Shown here: one piece after another, positions 10,901 to 21,811 of the stretch
Numbering within the stretch: position 1 is the first letter of the stretch
How the letters are laid out: every line of letters starts with the position of its first letter
Assembly (NCBI RefSeq): GCF_043290135.1
Contig: NC_134710.1
Coordinates: 142,862,832-142,926,831 of the forward strand
Length of the DNA: 64,000 nucleotides
Reading direction: 5' to 3'
Origin: Rhipicephalus microplus
Lineage: Eukaryota; Arthropoda; Arachnida; Ixodida; Ixodidae
Notes under the pieces: generated by a model
Told to the model about the DNA's origin: nothing
The model's input: only the letters and a program-made list of their open reading frames with translations
Database searches by the model: none
Position numbers and translations under genes: made by a program

Positions 10901-13900
10901 CCGAAGATTTGAAAATCCCCCATTACCGCCGCATGAAGTGCCGCACATTTCGAATGAACCGACGAAAGACGAGATTGTCACCGCCGACATTACATTTTCA
11001 ATTGACGGTCACGACGTGACCGCACTGGTCGACACTGGTGCGAACTTTTCAATAATGAGTGCGAATCTGGCCGACCAACTCAAGAAGGTAAAAATGGAAT
11101 GGACGGGGCCGCAAATTAGAGGAGCCGGAGGCCAGCTGCTGACACCTACCGGAAAGTGCACCGCACGAATCAAGATCGGGGATTCATCATTCGTGGCAAC
11201 CTTCGTTATTCTTTCTGAGTGTTGTAAACAGGCCATCTTGGGTATGGATTTCCTGCGGGAGTACGGTGCCATTATAAATATACCGGACGGTGTACTGACC
11301 TTCTCAGCAGACCATAGCGCAGCGCTGCAGTGCAAGCCCATGCGCGTGATTGACGACGTGACCATGCCACCGTTGTCATGCCACCTCGTCTCTGTCACGT
11401 GTAACACGCAGCATAGTGGAGAAGATGTCGCGGAACAAATATCGACGCTTTTACTCTCTCGAGGAATCGCTATTGCCAGAAGTCTCGTCAGTGTAGTGTC
11501 TGGGCAAGCAGAGGTCCTGGTGACAAACTTCAGCAACGAGCGTCGACACATTGCAGAGGGTACCACAGTTGCATACTTCGAAGAAATTGTAGAATTCCGC
11601 GAGTGCTTCGCAGTACAACAGGCAGAGACGCCGGCCGCTTCAACACCACTGCCTGTCGACGTGAGCGCAGATTTATCGCCAGCGCAGAGGCAGAGTCTTC
11701 TAGATATTCTCGGCTAGTTTGAAGATAGTTTTTCGTCGACCTCGAGGGTAAATCAAATGCCACTGACAAAGCACCGAATTATAACGGAAGAGACGGCAAG
11801 ACCAATTTGACAAAACCCATACCGCATGGCACCGAAAGAACGCGAAACAATCCAAGAACAAGTCCAGAAAATGCTCAATGATGACATCATTCAGCCGTCA
11901 AAAAGCCCTTGGGCATCACCGGTAGTGCTAGTTAAGAAGAAAGACGGCAGCTTACGCTTCTGTGTGGACTATCGCAAGCTGAACCGGGTGACAAACAAAG
12001 ACGTATACCCACTACCACGTATTGACGATTCACTTGACAGGCTGAGGCATGCACGCTTCTTCTCGTAGATGGACCTGAAAAGCGGTTATTGGCAAATCGA
12101 GGTCGATGAGCGGGACAGAGAAAAAGACTGCTTTTGTTACGCCTGACGGGCTTTACGAGTTTAAAGTCTTGCCCTTCGGATTGTGCTCAGCCCCAGCAAC
12201 ATTTCAGAGACTGATGGATACCGTCCTATCAGGCCTTAAGTGGCAGACGTGTCTGGTATACCTCGACGACGTCATTGTTTTCTCACCAACATTCGAGGAA
12301 CATCTAAGACGGCTGCTATTAGTATTTCGAGCAATACGGTCCGCTGGCTTATCGCTGAAACCTGAGAAATGTCATTTCGGTTTCAAGGAACTCCGATTCT
12401 TAGGACATGTGGTGAGCCATGAAGGTGTTCGTCCGGACCCCGACAAGATCGACGCCGTCCGAAAATTTCCGGTGCCAACAGAAAAGAAGGCCGTAAGACG
12501 TTTTCTTGGCCTTTGCGCCTACTACCGCAGATTTATCACCAATTTCTCGCACATAGTGTCGCCCTTAACACGCATAACGAGAGACTATGTTCCATTTTTA
12601 TGGGGCGAAGAGGAACAAGCAGCATTTGACGGTCTACGACAGCGCCTGCAGACACCCTCTGTGCTTGCTCACTTTGACGAGGACGCTCCAACCATGATCC
12701 ACACTGATGCCAGCAACGTAGGTTTAGGCGCTGTACTCGTCCAGTGGCAAGACTCAGCCGAGAGAGTGATTGCATATGCAAGTAGGACGCTTTCCCGTGC
12801 CGAGTCCCATTATTCCACAACGGAAAAGGAATGTCTTGCTGTAGTATGGGCAGTTCTGAAGTTTCGCCCATACCTCTACGGCCGTCCCTTCCACGTAGTC
12901 AGCGACCACCACTCTCTTTGCTGGCTGACCAACTTGAAGGACCCATCCGGTCGACTAGCGCGCTGGAGCTTACGCCTACAAGAATTCGATATGACGGTCG
13001 CCTATAAGTCGGGACGACAGCACTCTGATGCTGATTGCTTATCCAGGTCACCTATAAAGCAAGATGATGTCTCAGAAGATGATGACATGGCATTTTTAGG
13101 AGTGGTCGACACGGTCACCATTTCGTCTAAGCAGAAAGAAGACAGTGAGTTGCTCCCTCTTATTAATTTTTTTAACGGCCAGTCTACAAGCGTTCCCAAG
13201 ATATTTGCAAGGAGCCTGCCATCATTCTGCTTGCGCAGTGGTGTCCTACACAAGAAGAACTTTGCCCCCAGCAGAAATGCCCACTTACTTGTTGTCTTGA
13301 CATCCATTCGCGATGAGATCCTGAGCGCTTGCCACGATGAGCCAACCTCTGGCCACCTCGGATACACGCGCACATTGGCCAGAATGCAACAAAAGTACTA
13401 CTGGCCGAAGCTTCCAGGCACTGTAAAGCATTACTTCCGCACGTGCCTCGATTGTCAACGACGAAAATCGCCACCTTTAAAACCAGCCGGATTGTTGCAA
13501 CCAGTTCAAGTGCCCACCATGCCTTTTGCACAAATCGGAATGGATCTCCTTGGACCATTTCCGACTTCGCATACTGGAAATAAGTGGGTAATTGTCGCTA
13601 CGGACTATCTTACTCGCTACGCAGAAACAAAGGCTTTATCAAGTGGAACCGCAGTAGAAGCGGCACGATTTTTCATTGCAAATATCGTTCTGAGGCATGG
13701 TGCTCCTAGAATTATAATAACAGACAGAGGTACCACTTTCACGGCCATGCTCCTCAAGTCAGTGCTTGAGTTGAGTGGAACAGCGCATCGAAAAACTACC
13801 TCCTACCACCCACAAACCAACGGCTTAACAGAACGCCTCAACAAGACAATTGCTGATATGCTTAGTATGTACATCGACGTGGATCATAAAAATTGGGACG

Positions 13901-16900
13901 ACGTTCTACCACACAAGACGTTTGCCTATAATATGGCGCAGCAGGAAACTACACAGAGCACGCCATTTAGTCTTCTTTATGGCCGTGAAGTGACGACAAT
14001 GCTTGATGCCATGCTGCTGCACGACTGCGAGGATACAGACACAGATGTTCAAGCCTTTACCCAACGAGCTGAAGAGGCACGGCAGCTAGCACGCGTGCGA
14101 ATCGCCCGACTGCAGAGTTACGACGCACAACATTATAACCTGCGACACCGATATGTCACTTATCAACCAGGCGAGAAAGTGTGGGTCTGGAGCCCTATTC
14201 GCCGACGCGGCCTTTGTGAAAAGTTACTGAAGAAGTACTTTGGTCCCTACAATGTTATACGGCGCCTAAGTGACGTGAATTATGAGGTCATCCCTGACAG
14301 TTCCTCGCGAGCTCAAAAATCTGAAATCGTACACGTTGTGCGGATGAAGCCATATTGCAGTGAGCCAGTTGCGTAATACGTCAACTACATACACCGCGTA
14401 TTCTGTAGCTGAGCATCGGGTCGATGCTCTTCCTGGAGGGAGGCAAATGCCGCATTCAACCTGCAGAGGAGAGCTCGCACAGCCAGAGAGGAAGACGAAG
14501 CTCTTGCCCGGTCCTCTTTACGAGCGCCTTTCATTTTTAATTAAAGTGAGCTCTTCTATATCGAACTTCTGCTGTGTCTGCGTCGTGACAATATTGTACT
14601 CTAGAGCCTCTTGCTAAACTGGGTCTGTCCTTGAATTAGTACAAATTAAAGTGTGCACGTGTGATGTAGGCTATAGCAACGACGATATTTTGCAAATGAG
14701 CTACATTTCCACAGTTAAGGTACATTATATGTTTGATGATGTTTTCAAAGCTAGAGCTACACGTCAACATAGCTCATATGTTCATTTCAGAACCCCTCTA
14801 CAGCGACTGCAACTTCCTCTGTTGCGGTCACCGCTTGTAAACATGCAAGAGGCGTCCCGACGCGTTGTTCTTGAAGGCAGATTGCGTACCTGCTCCACTC
14901 CTCGTCACGTGTTCATAGTGGCTGGTGGCGCGCTTTCAGCTGGGAAGACTAGGAGGAGCCAATGCGCCATGATGTCACTCGGCGCCTACCGCATTTACAA
15001 ACATAGAATAGGTATATAGTCACAAAACCGGTTTTTATCTTGCACATCCTCAAAATAATGTGACATTTTTCTCTGCTCCTCCGAAGAGCACTCACAGCAA
15101 AATGGTTATGAAAAGCAGTTCACCACTTCAAGCCTAGCTTCTGACACTGTTTTTTCTTTTGAGATTAGAGCTGTTTAAGCCCACCGTAAAACGGTGGTGT
15201 TTGCACAGAACCATAACATGCTATGGCGATGGTAACAACTTTATCAATAAATCTGGCAAATTCGTGGCCTGGGCCTAGGCCGCCCCTGAGGAGGACCGGA
15301 GTGTCTCCTCACCGCCTCGTTGGTTTGCTGGATGGCCCACAGTTGATCCTGAAGGTTGGAGCTGCGCAGCGCAGCCTTGCACCACGCCGCGGCCCCATCT
15401 GGTGAAACTGCATTTTCTTCTGAAACTGCACATTCCGAGAGAATGCGCCTAAGTGATGCGCGAGTCCAGCCGCGCAATTCGCAAGTATTATCTAGATAGA
15501 CATCTGGGTATATTCTCTTAAAATGAATGGGGTTGCAGAGTGTAGGGGTTTGCAATTGTCTCCAATCTACCGTTTTGGATCTGTCGAGTTTGGATATATG
15601 CCACAGGAATTTGCAAGCAGCGCAAGAACAGCAGCTGCAAGTGTTAAACGAGAACTCTGATCGGCAAAGTAAAACATGTGATACAAAGAGAGAGAGAGAG
15701 TGAAAGAGAGGAAAACAGAGAGAGAAAGAAAGTGGTAGGATAGAAAAAGATAAAGAGGAAAAAATAAAATAGAGACATAGAAAGATAGAAGGACAGAGAA
15801 ATAGATAGAAAGAGAAAGAAACAGAAACAAAAAAGATTTAAAAAACAGTAAGACAGAAAAAAAATAGAAATGAAGGGAAGCTAAGAAAGACACAGAAAGA
15901 AGCAGGAAAAGAAAAATAGACAGAAAAAGTGAGAAATTAAAAGAAACCAAGAGAAAGAAATAGAAAGCAACAGGTACATAAAAGTGATACACAAAATCGA
16001 AAGAAATGGAGAGAGAGAGAGAGATTTGATATAACATATGGGGTTTAACGTCCCAAAACCACCCTATGATTATGAGAGACACCGTAGTGTAAGGCTCCGG
16101 AAATTTGGACCACCAGGGATTCTTTAATGTGCACCCAAATCTGAGCACACGGGCCTACAGCATTTTCGCTTCCATCGAAAACGCAGCTGCTGCAGCCAAA
16201 ATTCGATCCCGCAACCTGCGGCTCAGTAGCCGAGTAAGAGAGAGAGAGAAGAAAAAAAATAAAGCTGCACTCTTCCTTCAGGCTTGACACTGCTAGTTTG
16301 AAGCTGCCATAATATTTTACAGCGAGAGCTGTTATGAGATCAGAACATGGGTCACGCGCGACATCGTAGTTGTCTGCCGCCATTGGTGTCCGTAACCAGT
16401 ATCGAAAGAAAAAAAAAACTCAGTAAATAAAAAACACCAAGGACACAGTGGGGCTCGAACCTGGGTGTGCTGCATGCCAGCCCAGTATTCTGCCACTGAG
16501 CCAACGCCGGTGCTCGGGAATTCTTTGCAAAGTTGCCTAAAGGAGGCTTGATCTCGAGAAAGGAATCTCGTTGATACGAGTAATAAACTGTTTTAGAACA
16601 GCAAAGAAACAACCAGGCGTCACACATTGTGAAGAGTGTAACCAGTGGGCTGTTCAATGCTTCAACCCATTACAAAGCTTAATCTTGATCACCTATTAAC
16701 TGTGGCACATACCCACTTCAGGCATAATTCCTCTTCGTCGTGAGCCACTGCATGAACAATTGGCATAAAATTCCTTGCAGATGCCACGCTTCTTGGAAGA
16801 ATCACGACGGATAGCATTGCGAATGCCCGCCTACTACCCAGAAATTATGATTATTAATGCCATAATGGGTACCCAACAAGTGTGTTTGCAGCAGTTAGCC

Positions 16901-17492
16901 AATGAGTGTTCAGACAAGGCTCTGAAAGGCCGCTCTTCTAGCTTTCACTGTGACTGTGCTATGCTTTCCGTACAGGCCTGGCCTTTTTTTTTTTTTTCAA
17001 TGTCACTGAAGTGCTTTAAGGGCATATAGATGATCCACATTCACACAGAATCCAAGGCTTATAGTACATTAGACCTAAGCAGTGAAAACAAAGTGGTGAC
17101 ACCTGGGCACTGATGCTCAGCAACAAAGCAACTTTCATCTACCCTACACAGTAAAGATTGTCAATAAAAAGTGATAAAATAAGTGAAAAAAAAAGTCATA
17201 CTTGGAGACGTGAGGCTCCAACACCAGAGACCAGAGCTAGATCTTCAACCTTTTTAAATCCCCCGATGGCTTGACGGTAGTCAACGATGTTGCGTGCAAT
17301 GCATCTCGTGACACCCGGCAGAGTCATCAACTCTTCTTCTGTGGCAGTGTTGATGTTCAAGAGTTCCCAGCGCAGCTCCGTGTCAAGTACGTGGAAAGTG
17401 GCACTCAAGTTACGGCTATGTGGGGTGAAAGGCCTGCATAATGACGACAGACGCCGTCGCCTTGTGTGCCCTGTTGGGTGTGCCTGGCCCAT
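7681..17492 (-). CDS. EEPD1: EEPD1 orthologue (HhH and EEP nuclease domain protein), partial gene
   Basis: Two coding exons of a gene matching vertebrate EEPD1, a protein with DNA-binding helix-hairpin-helix motifs and an endonuclease/exonuclease/phosphatase domain, implicated in replication-fork repair and lipid handling. Exon 17202-17492 encodes the N-terminus and first HhH. Exon 7681-7949 encodes the linker and the first strand of the nuclease domain. Between them sit Gypsy element C (9363-14590), a LINE tail and SINEs. The exon expected to carry the second HhH was not found, and the catalytic part of the nuclease is not in the window. Orthology rests on near-identical family stretches in both exons. 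Whether the gene is whole in the animal cannot be judged here. Confidence 0.8.
7950..9362. other. EEPD1 intron sequence with a GC-rich patch
   Basis: Mostly AT-rich intron. A patch at about 8330-8480 is richer in G+C and CpG but contains no HhH-coding frame or splice-framed exon that I can support. The 3' end is the integration site of Gypsy element C. Confidence 0.35.
9363..9505 (+). repeat. 5' LTR of Gypsy element C
   Basis: 143 bp, TG...CA ends, one base different from the 3' LTR (C here, T there, in CGAACTYCTGCTG). Preceded by the ATAT target duplication. Confidence 0.92.
9526..10866 (+). pseudogene. gag of Gypsy element C, one nonsense codon
   Basis: One frame from ATG 9526 to TAA 10864-10866, interrupted only by TGA at 10465-10467. 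The first 313 codons hold the capsid-like retrotransposon gag domain ([44 protein letters not shown]). The second part (10468-10866) is Pro/Gln-rich, then has a zinc knuckle C-X2-C-X4-H-X4-C ([14 protein letters not shown]) and ends in a basic Arg/Ser tail. The TGA sits where a CGA codon would fit, consistent with CpG decay. Without that stop the product would be about 446 residues. Confidence 0.88.
10857..10863 (+). promoter_or_regulatory. Predicted -1 ribosomal frameshift heptamer, G GGA AAC
   Basis: In the gag frame the codons read CGG GGA AAC TAA, so the heptamer G_GGA_AAC fits the X_XXY_YYZ rule exactly and is directly followed by the gag stop. The pol frame lies at -1 relative to gag and is open from here into protease. 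This is the arrangement of -1 programmed frameshifting; GGGAAAC is a known slippery heptamer in retroviral junctions. A stimulatory structure downstream was not evaluated. Confidence 0.75.
10863..14376 (+). pseudogene. pro-pol of Gypsy element C, three stops and a frameshift
   Basis: Protease: [13 protein letters not shown] with catalytic DTGA at 11031-11042 and the ILGMDFL flap. [31 protein letters not shown] and the YLDD box at 12259-12270. RNase [12 protein letters not shown] and SDHHSLCWL. Integrase: HHCC finger ending [10 protein letters not shown]35E core ([26 protein letters not shown]) and a GPY/F-type C-terminus (KYFGPYNV). Breaks: TAG 11715-11717, TGA 11808-11810, TAG 12066-12068 and an extra A in the run 12121-12125. 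From 12106 to 14376 the frame is fully open. Confidence 0.9.
14448..14590 (+). repeat. 3' LTR of Gypsy element C
   Basis: 143 bp, 142 of 143 bases identical to the 5' LTR. Preceded by a purine-rich tract (about 14436-14447) and followed by ATAT (14591-14594). Confidence 0.92.
14591..15243. other. EEPD1 intron, nothing recognised
   Basis: Sequence between element C and the LINE relic. A moderately GC-rich part at about 14780-14990 has no supported exon. No RNA gene or repeat recognised. Confidence 0.35.
15244..15555 (-). pseudogene. LINE ORF2 C-terminal tail fragment
   Basis: About 100 codons resembling the extreme C-terminus of arthropod non-LTR retrotransposon ORF2 proteins: a YPDVY motif, a Cys-containing segment then [11 protein letters not shown] (the post-RT Cys/His motif, partly degraded), a W, and a helical tail ([20 protein letters not shown]). 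The upstream part of the element is absent, as expected for a 5'-truncated LINE. The clade is not resolved and the family assignment is from pattern memory. Confidence 0.5.
15687..16025 (+). repeat. Imperfect (GA)n polypurine tract, about 340 bp
   Basis: Nearly pure A/G on the plus strand with (GA)n blocks at both ends and GAAA/GATA-like units between. The mirrored open frame on the other strand (Phe/Leu/Ser-rich) is a composition artefact. The tract abuts the SINE that follows. Confidence 0.85.
16038..16236 (-). repeat. tRNA-derived SINE (Ruka-like), 5'-truncated copy
   Basis: The plus strand reads GGGGTTTAACGTCCC, GGAAATTTGGACCACCAGGG and ends in the tRNA-like head (GATCCCGCAACCTGCGG, GTAGCCGAGTA). 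The same family is at 40045-40284 and 42545-42783. The head is cut at CGAGTA and lacks the A-box part. The name Ruka is the ixodid SINE I associate with this sequence; I could not confirm the assignment. Confidence 0.85.
16430..16525 (-). repeat. Second type of tRNA-like repeat head
   Basis: On the minus strand: A box TGGCTCAGTGG, then B box GGTTCGAGCCCC about 40 bases on. The would-be acceptor arms do not pair, so this is a tRNA-derived repeat or relic and not a tRNA gene. It differs from the other two tRNA-like families in the window. Confidence 0.5.
16530..17201. other. EEPD1 first intron, nothing recognised
   Basis: AT-rich sequence with a poly-T run near 16985. No exon with an HhH signature, RNA gene or repeat is supported. 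Confidence 0.35.
17202..17492 (-). CDS. EEPD1: EEPD1 exon with start codon and first helix-hairpin-helix
   Basis: 97 codons from an ATG at 17492 to a GTATGA donor after CAA (17202), phase 0. The protein starts MGQ, compatible with the N-myristoylation signal known for EEPD1, continues with an Arg-rich stretch, then [19 protein letters not shown] and [20 protein letters not shown], which are the HhH hairpins and the family's conserved core (about residues 48-96). In-frame Met codons exist further upstream, but MGQ matches the short N-terminus of the family. Minor alternative: a longer start at 17567. Confidence 0.85.
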
Positions 17493-18291
17493 AATGCTGC
17501 CCCCGTCTGTGTTCCTTCTACCGCATCCTGGCTGCATAAGGAAAGTAATCAATCCCATTAGGATCAAGCCTGTCTGCTATAACAGTAGGTGGAGTATCAT
17601 TTCAGCCCTGTTCTGAGGATGCAAGCTCAAATCAATAACACCTTGCAACATTCAGATGAAACAAACTGCATTTCATTTGAATTCAAAGATTATGAGTTCG
17701 AATCCCACCAACGAAAAGGGCAATTTTTTTGTTCATTTTGATTTTCATTCAATTTAAGTGAAAATTATTACAACACGGTTAAGAAGCCACGAATGATGTC
17801 CCCAGTGCTTCCCTTGGGCAAACTGTCAGTCAGTTTCATAATACCAAAAATAAGCACCGTTACTTTATTACATGTGATACAGATGGCAAGATCTTGATCT
17901 CTGCATCTAACACCGAAGAAGAGCTGACACATATCCCAAATGGCAAAACAACAAATATAAAATTGATTAATTTGTGCTTAAAGTACAACAAATTAAGAGA
18001 AGGATGTTAACGACAGTCATACAACGCAAATAAAAAACAAAAAAATAGGAGGATGCAGGGCAACGGCACGAGTGAAGTGTCACTTGGTTAGCCTTAAACA
18101 GAGACTGTTACAGCTTCAAGTAGACTGCAAGCATTTTATGAACCAACAAACTTAAGTTTTGGGGTGAACGACAAACTACCATGTATGATAACACAGCAGA
18201 ATACAATATTGAAGAACAGAGGGCAAATTTCCAAGAAAGAAATAGCAGAGTGTTTAAAGCAGGCAGACTTTCTGGAGTCAGGCCTTCGCGA

Positions 18292-18319
18292 CAGCTTCCT
18301 GACGTTAGTCAGGAAGCTG
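18292..18319. repeat. Short perfect hairpin
   Basis: Arms CAGCTTCCTGAC and GTCAGGAAGCTG around a 4-base loop GTTA. Too short for a named element and no U-tract follows. Confidence 0.6.
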
Positions 18320-18604
18320 ACGAACGTCAGGAATATTTTATTCCTGGCCCAAAATACACAGTGATTGCAGAAATACTATGCCTGATCCAACAAGTGCAGT
18401 GAACATCCTCATGTCCATAATTATACGTGCCCATTTGCCTTTTAGGGACATAGCATTCAATTCACCTCAAAAAGTATTTCCAACACCGGCCATTTCAACC
18501 CTCAAAATTTCCTATCATTTCAAAAACAAATGCATCACTTCTTCAGACACTTAGTGTAATTGAAACATATAGGCAAGATTTGCACGCTAGAAAGCAAAAT
18601 TACG

Positions 18605-18652
18605 GTCACTGACCAAGTCAATGAAGAAAAAGGTTTTGACTTGGTCAGTGAC
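18605..18652. repeat. Fold-back repeat with 17-bp perfect arms
   Basis: Arms GTCACTGACCAAGTCAA (18605-18621) and its reverse complement (18636-18652) around a 14-base spacer. Similarity extends imperfectly outward on both sides to roughly 18595-18665 (AAAATTA/TAATTTT), as in a small MITE or fold-back element. Confidence 0.65.
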
Positions 18653-21600
18653 TATAATTTTCGTTATGTGCAAAATGCTACCTGACCAGACGAGCTTTTG
18701 CAAAACTCTTTTGACTAAGTATTCAACCTGAAACAGCCATTAAAACATGAAGCTTACACTAGCGTTACCTTAATGTTGCTCTTTGTGCAAAGAAAAGTAA
18801 TGAAGTGAAGAAAAAACACTTTGGTCTGCTAAACTTACATAGAAACTTGATAAATAGTATGTTGTTCTAAAAAGTGACATAACTTTCTCTGAAAGCAACA
18901 GGTAGCCTGCACAATGTCTGCGAGTATAATGATTAAAATATAGGCCAACAAATATTTCTTGTTCCCTTTATAAAAGATGTAGATTAAATCTATAGCATAA
19001 CATTTATAATAGCCAATATAATAGCAGCACTGCTGTTTTTCTTTTCTTGGACTACTTGAGAATAGAAATTACTTACATTTGCAGTAAACATTTTCTAGGT
19101 TTATGATTTATCTCTCATTTCCCAATAAGTTCTTGATTTAAACTACACACCTTTAAAGCATATGCCAAATAACAAATGTCATGAAAAGGACATAAGAGAA
19201 TATAAAAGCAAACTACTTACATTCATACTCACTACCATAGAGTAATAAGCATTGAAATATATGCTTTAAAATATGAGAAGTATCAAATCAACGATTGAGG
19301 TAAAGCAGAAAAAAGCAAAGGGCTGCAAGATCCCTTCCAAATCCAACAAAGTGGAACGTGTGAGGACACATGAACCAAGAGCTCTTATGCCCGTGACAAC
19401 CTCTCTAGTGCAGAACGATGACAAAGGTCACGACAACAACTTGTCAATGGCAGTGCCATGTTATCTTATTATCAGATGGCTGAGTGTCAGAAAGCGTCAA
19501 AAAGCTGCAGAGATGAAGTTCTGAGGTATATGACGACAGCACCCATATACATGTACTATCAATTGTTAATAACATTACACTTGAGTCATAAAATAGCTGG
19601 TGTTTCATCCTCTTATTTCCAAAGAGGTTAATTGTTTTTAAGATGACGTGTCTCAAAACTTTTTTTTTTGACATACACAAGTACTATCATCTAAAAATAC
19701 TTCGCATTCTTGTTCATCCCTACTGGGTAAAATAAAAAAGCATCTTGGAGTAAAAAAAAGCAAACAATAGATAAAGCCATTCAAAAGAAACCTTTAAAAA
19801 TTTAACCAAGATGAGACGAAGCAACTAACACGTAATACGCTACATAGACATAAGGGCAAGGGCAATACTTTGGCATGCTCTTTACCAAGAAAAAAAAAAC
19901 CTACTTGAATTATGACTAAGACAAGCCACTAGTGTGAGCAGTTCACAGGTGCACACAAAATCTGATAACAGCACTCGGGAGAAGTTATTCAGCATGTAGC
20001 AAACCTGGTAGAAGACCAAACTGAATCATATATACAAATGAAACCACAATGTCAAAGAGCTGTAAAATTGCACAAAATGATTGAAACACAATGATTTATC
20101 AGTAGCGCTTTCTCTAAGCATTTACTATTAAAGGGACTACATTATATACAACTGCTTCCAAGATCTTAGAAGGAAACTTAAATATTCTTGCTTCACTGTG
20201 CACAGTTAGATCACAATGAGTACAACAACTATTCCTAATTAGACAAATATGATAAATATTTAAACTACTACTGTTCATCTAAAATGCTGCCTTGCATAAT
20301 TTGGCCTTTCTATTTAAAGTTATATACCAAGCTGCTTAGTTCTATGATGACAACCTGAGATGGGAGACCGTCTGAACGCTGGCTACACAACAAATTTGTG
20401 GCTATGAGATGATTAGCAAATAAATTGACATTGTGCTTTCCTTACGAATATTTCACATACACATCTATGCATCTATGTTAGTGGTCCCCATGTGACAGCA
20501 AAAGCTTGCTAACACAATGCTCTGACAATAATTTTTCATAGAAATAAATTGAGGTTGTTGTAGTCCAGTCATTTTACCAGTCAAGTCTGTTACATTTCCA
20601 AGTGTTATCCCTTTTTATTCTTAGCTTACCTGCTCCTGAAGTCTAGCAAGCATTGCAGGTATTCTATATTTGCAGTGCAATGGTATATAACATGTACAAA
20701 GACGAATAAGCTGCCTAAAAGTGTATTCCACAATTATTTATAATTAAGAAAAGATGTCTATCATGAGCATATGCATTATGGTATTCCCTGTTATTACCTA
20801 CTATCAATATGCACGAGAGTTATGGCAAGTATTTATTTTTATTTATACATACTCCTTCAACCCGTATTGATGGTAAATAATAATAATAACAATAATGTAA
20901 CTCGCAATGTACAGCTTGGGCTTGTTGGTACATAAGTTGGATAGCGTACACTTATACAGGGCCACAGCGTTGTCATCTTGCTTACTCCATCACTAAGTAT
21001 GGACTCTTCAGCTTACAAAATAATGAAACAGTTGCTTTATTGTTAAACAGAAAACGCCATTACACTAGATAAATAAGATGGCAGTACTGGCATTGCATCT
21101 GTAATTTATTCGTTAGCCAGCGCTACCATGATTGGTGTTAGTTAAAGAGTGCCAATTCATGTTCAATTGGTTCTTTTCGGGTCAGCAGTAGGTATGCTGA
21201 GAATAAGCAAACTGTCATCACTTTGGGGTCGTGCGCGCGGTACACTTGCGATGACGCCGGATCGGTACCGTACTTGTCGATCGCAATTGGATCATTCGCG
21301 CAAGCTGTCGAAAGGAGCCAACGACGATCGAGAAACTTTACCCAAATAGGTCTCGAACGCCATTGAAAACGTCCCAATGCCCCAAACATGGCATTCTGAA
21401 GCCAAAAAAAAAAAAATGTTTCGAACGCATACGATTGCAAAAAGTATAAATATGATGTACTGCCTACACACTTTGCCAGACTTGAAGGTAAGTTACGATC
21501 AAGTGTGCAAGCTCAAAAAACACGAACCAAGGGAAATGCAAGCCACAAGCACAACGTCAGCGAGAAGATAAATGCAAAGTTACAAAAACGAAACAACAGT

Positions 21601-21658
21601 CGACCAGCGCTAAAGACCCTGAACGCAGTTCGCAGACGGTTAGCGCGCTAAGAATACC

Positions 21659-21811
21659 GGTGTCACACGCTCACTGTTGATCGCGATCGGGGCTGATCCC
21701 GATCAAATTTTACGATCCCTCACGCACGCTGCAGAAGGGAGCCAATTACAGTTTAGAAATATTTGAAGGCTGATCGGACTTGATCGCAATCAGCAGTCAC
21801 CGTACGACACC
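21659..21811. mobile_element. MITE-like element with 30-bp terminal inverted repeats
   Basis: Left end 21659-21688 begins GGTGTCACACGCTCACTG; the right end 21782-21811, reverse complemented, begins GGTGTCGTACGGTGACTG; 24 of 30 positions agree. The interior is rich in GATCGCGATC-type words. No clear target duplication. A diverged stretch of similar character (GATCATTCGCGCAAGCTG...GGAGCCAAC) lies at 21285-21330 and resembles the internal 21712-21745. Confidence 0.55.

Larger units (their letters stand above)
9363..14590 (+). mobile_element. Ty3/Gypsy element C, complete but disabled (5228 bp)
   Basis: Bounded by two 143-bp LTRs (9363-9505 and 14448-14590) that differ at one base. Both start TGCCGCATTC and end GTGACA. 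The flanks read ATAT on both sides (9359-9362 and 14591-14594), a 4-bp target duplication. A primer-binding-like TGGTGGAGGAGCTGGGTA follows the 5' LTR and a purine-rich GGAGGGAGG precedes the 3' LTR. Gag and pol are present in full but carry four stops and one frameshift. It lies in an intron of EEPD1, opposite to the gene's direction. Confidence 0.93.
17493..21100. other. AT-rich intergenic or 5' region of EEPD1
   Basis: Long low-complexity sequence upstream of the EEPD1 start codon. Contains two inverted repeats (18292-18319 and 18605-18652) described separately. No gene-like reading frame. Confidence 0.4.

Noticed and set aside
15567..16148. 193-codon minus-strand frame rich in Phe, Leu and Ser that looks like a membrane protein
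   Set aside because: It is the complement of the (GA)n purine tract; the composition explains the apparent membrane segments.
16430..16525. tRNA-like sequence on the minus strand
   Set aside because: Only the two promoter boxes fit; no acceptor pairing.
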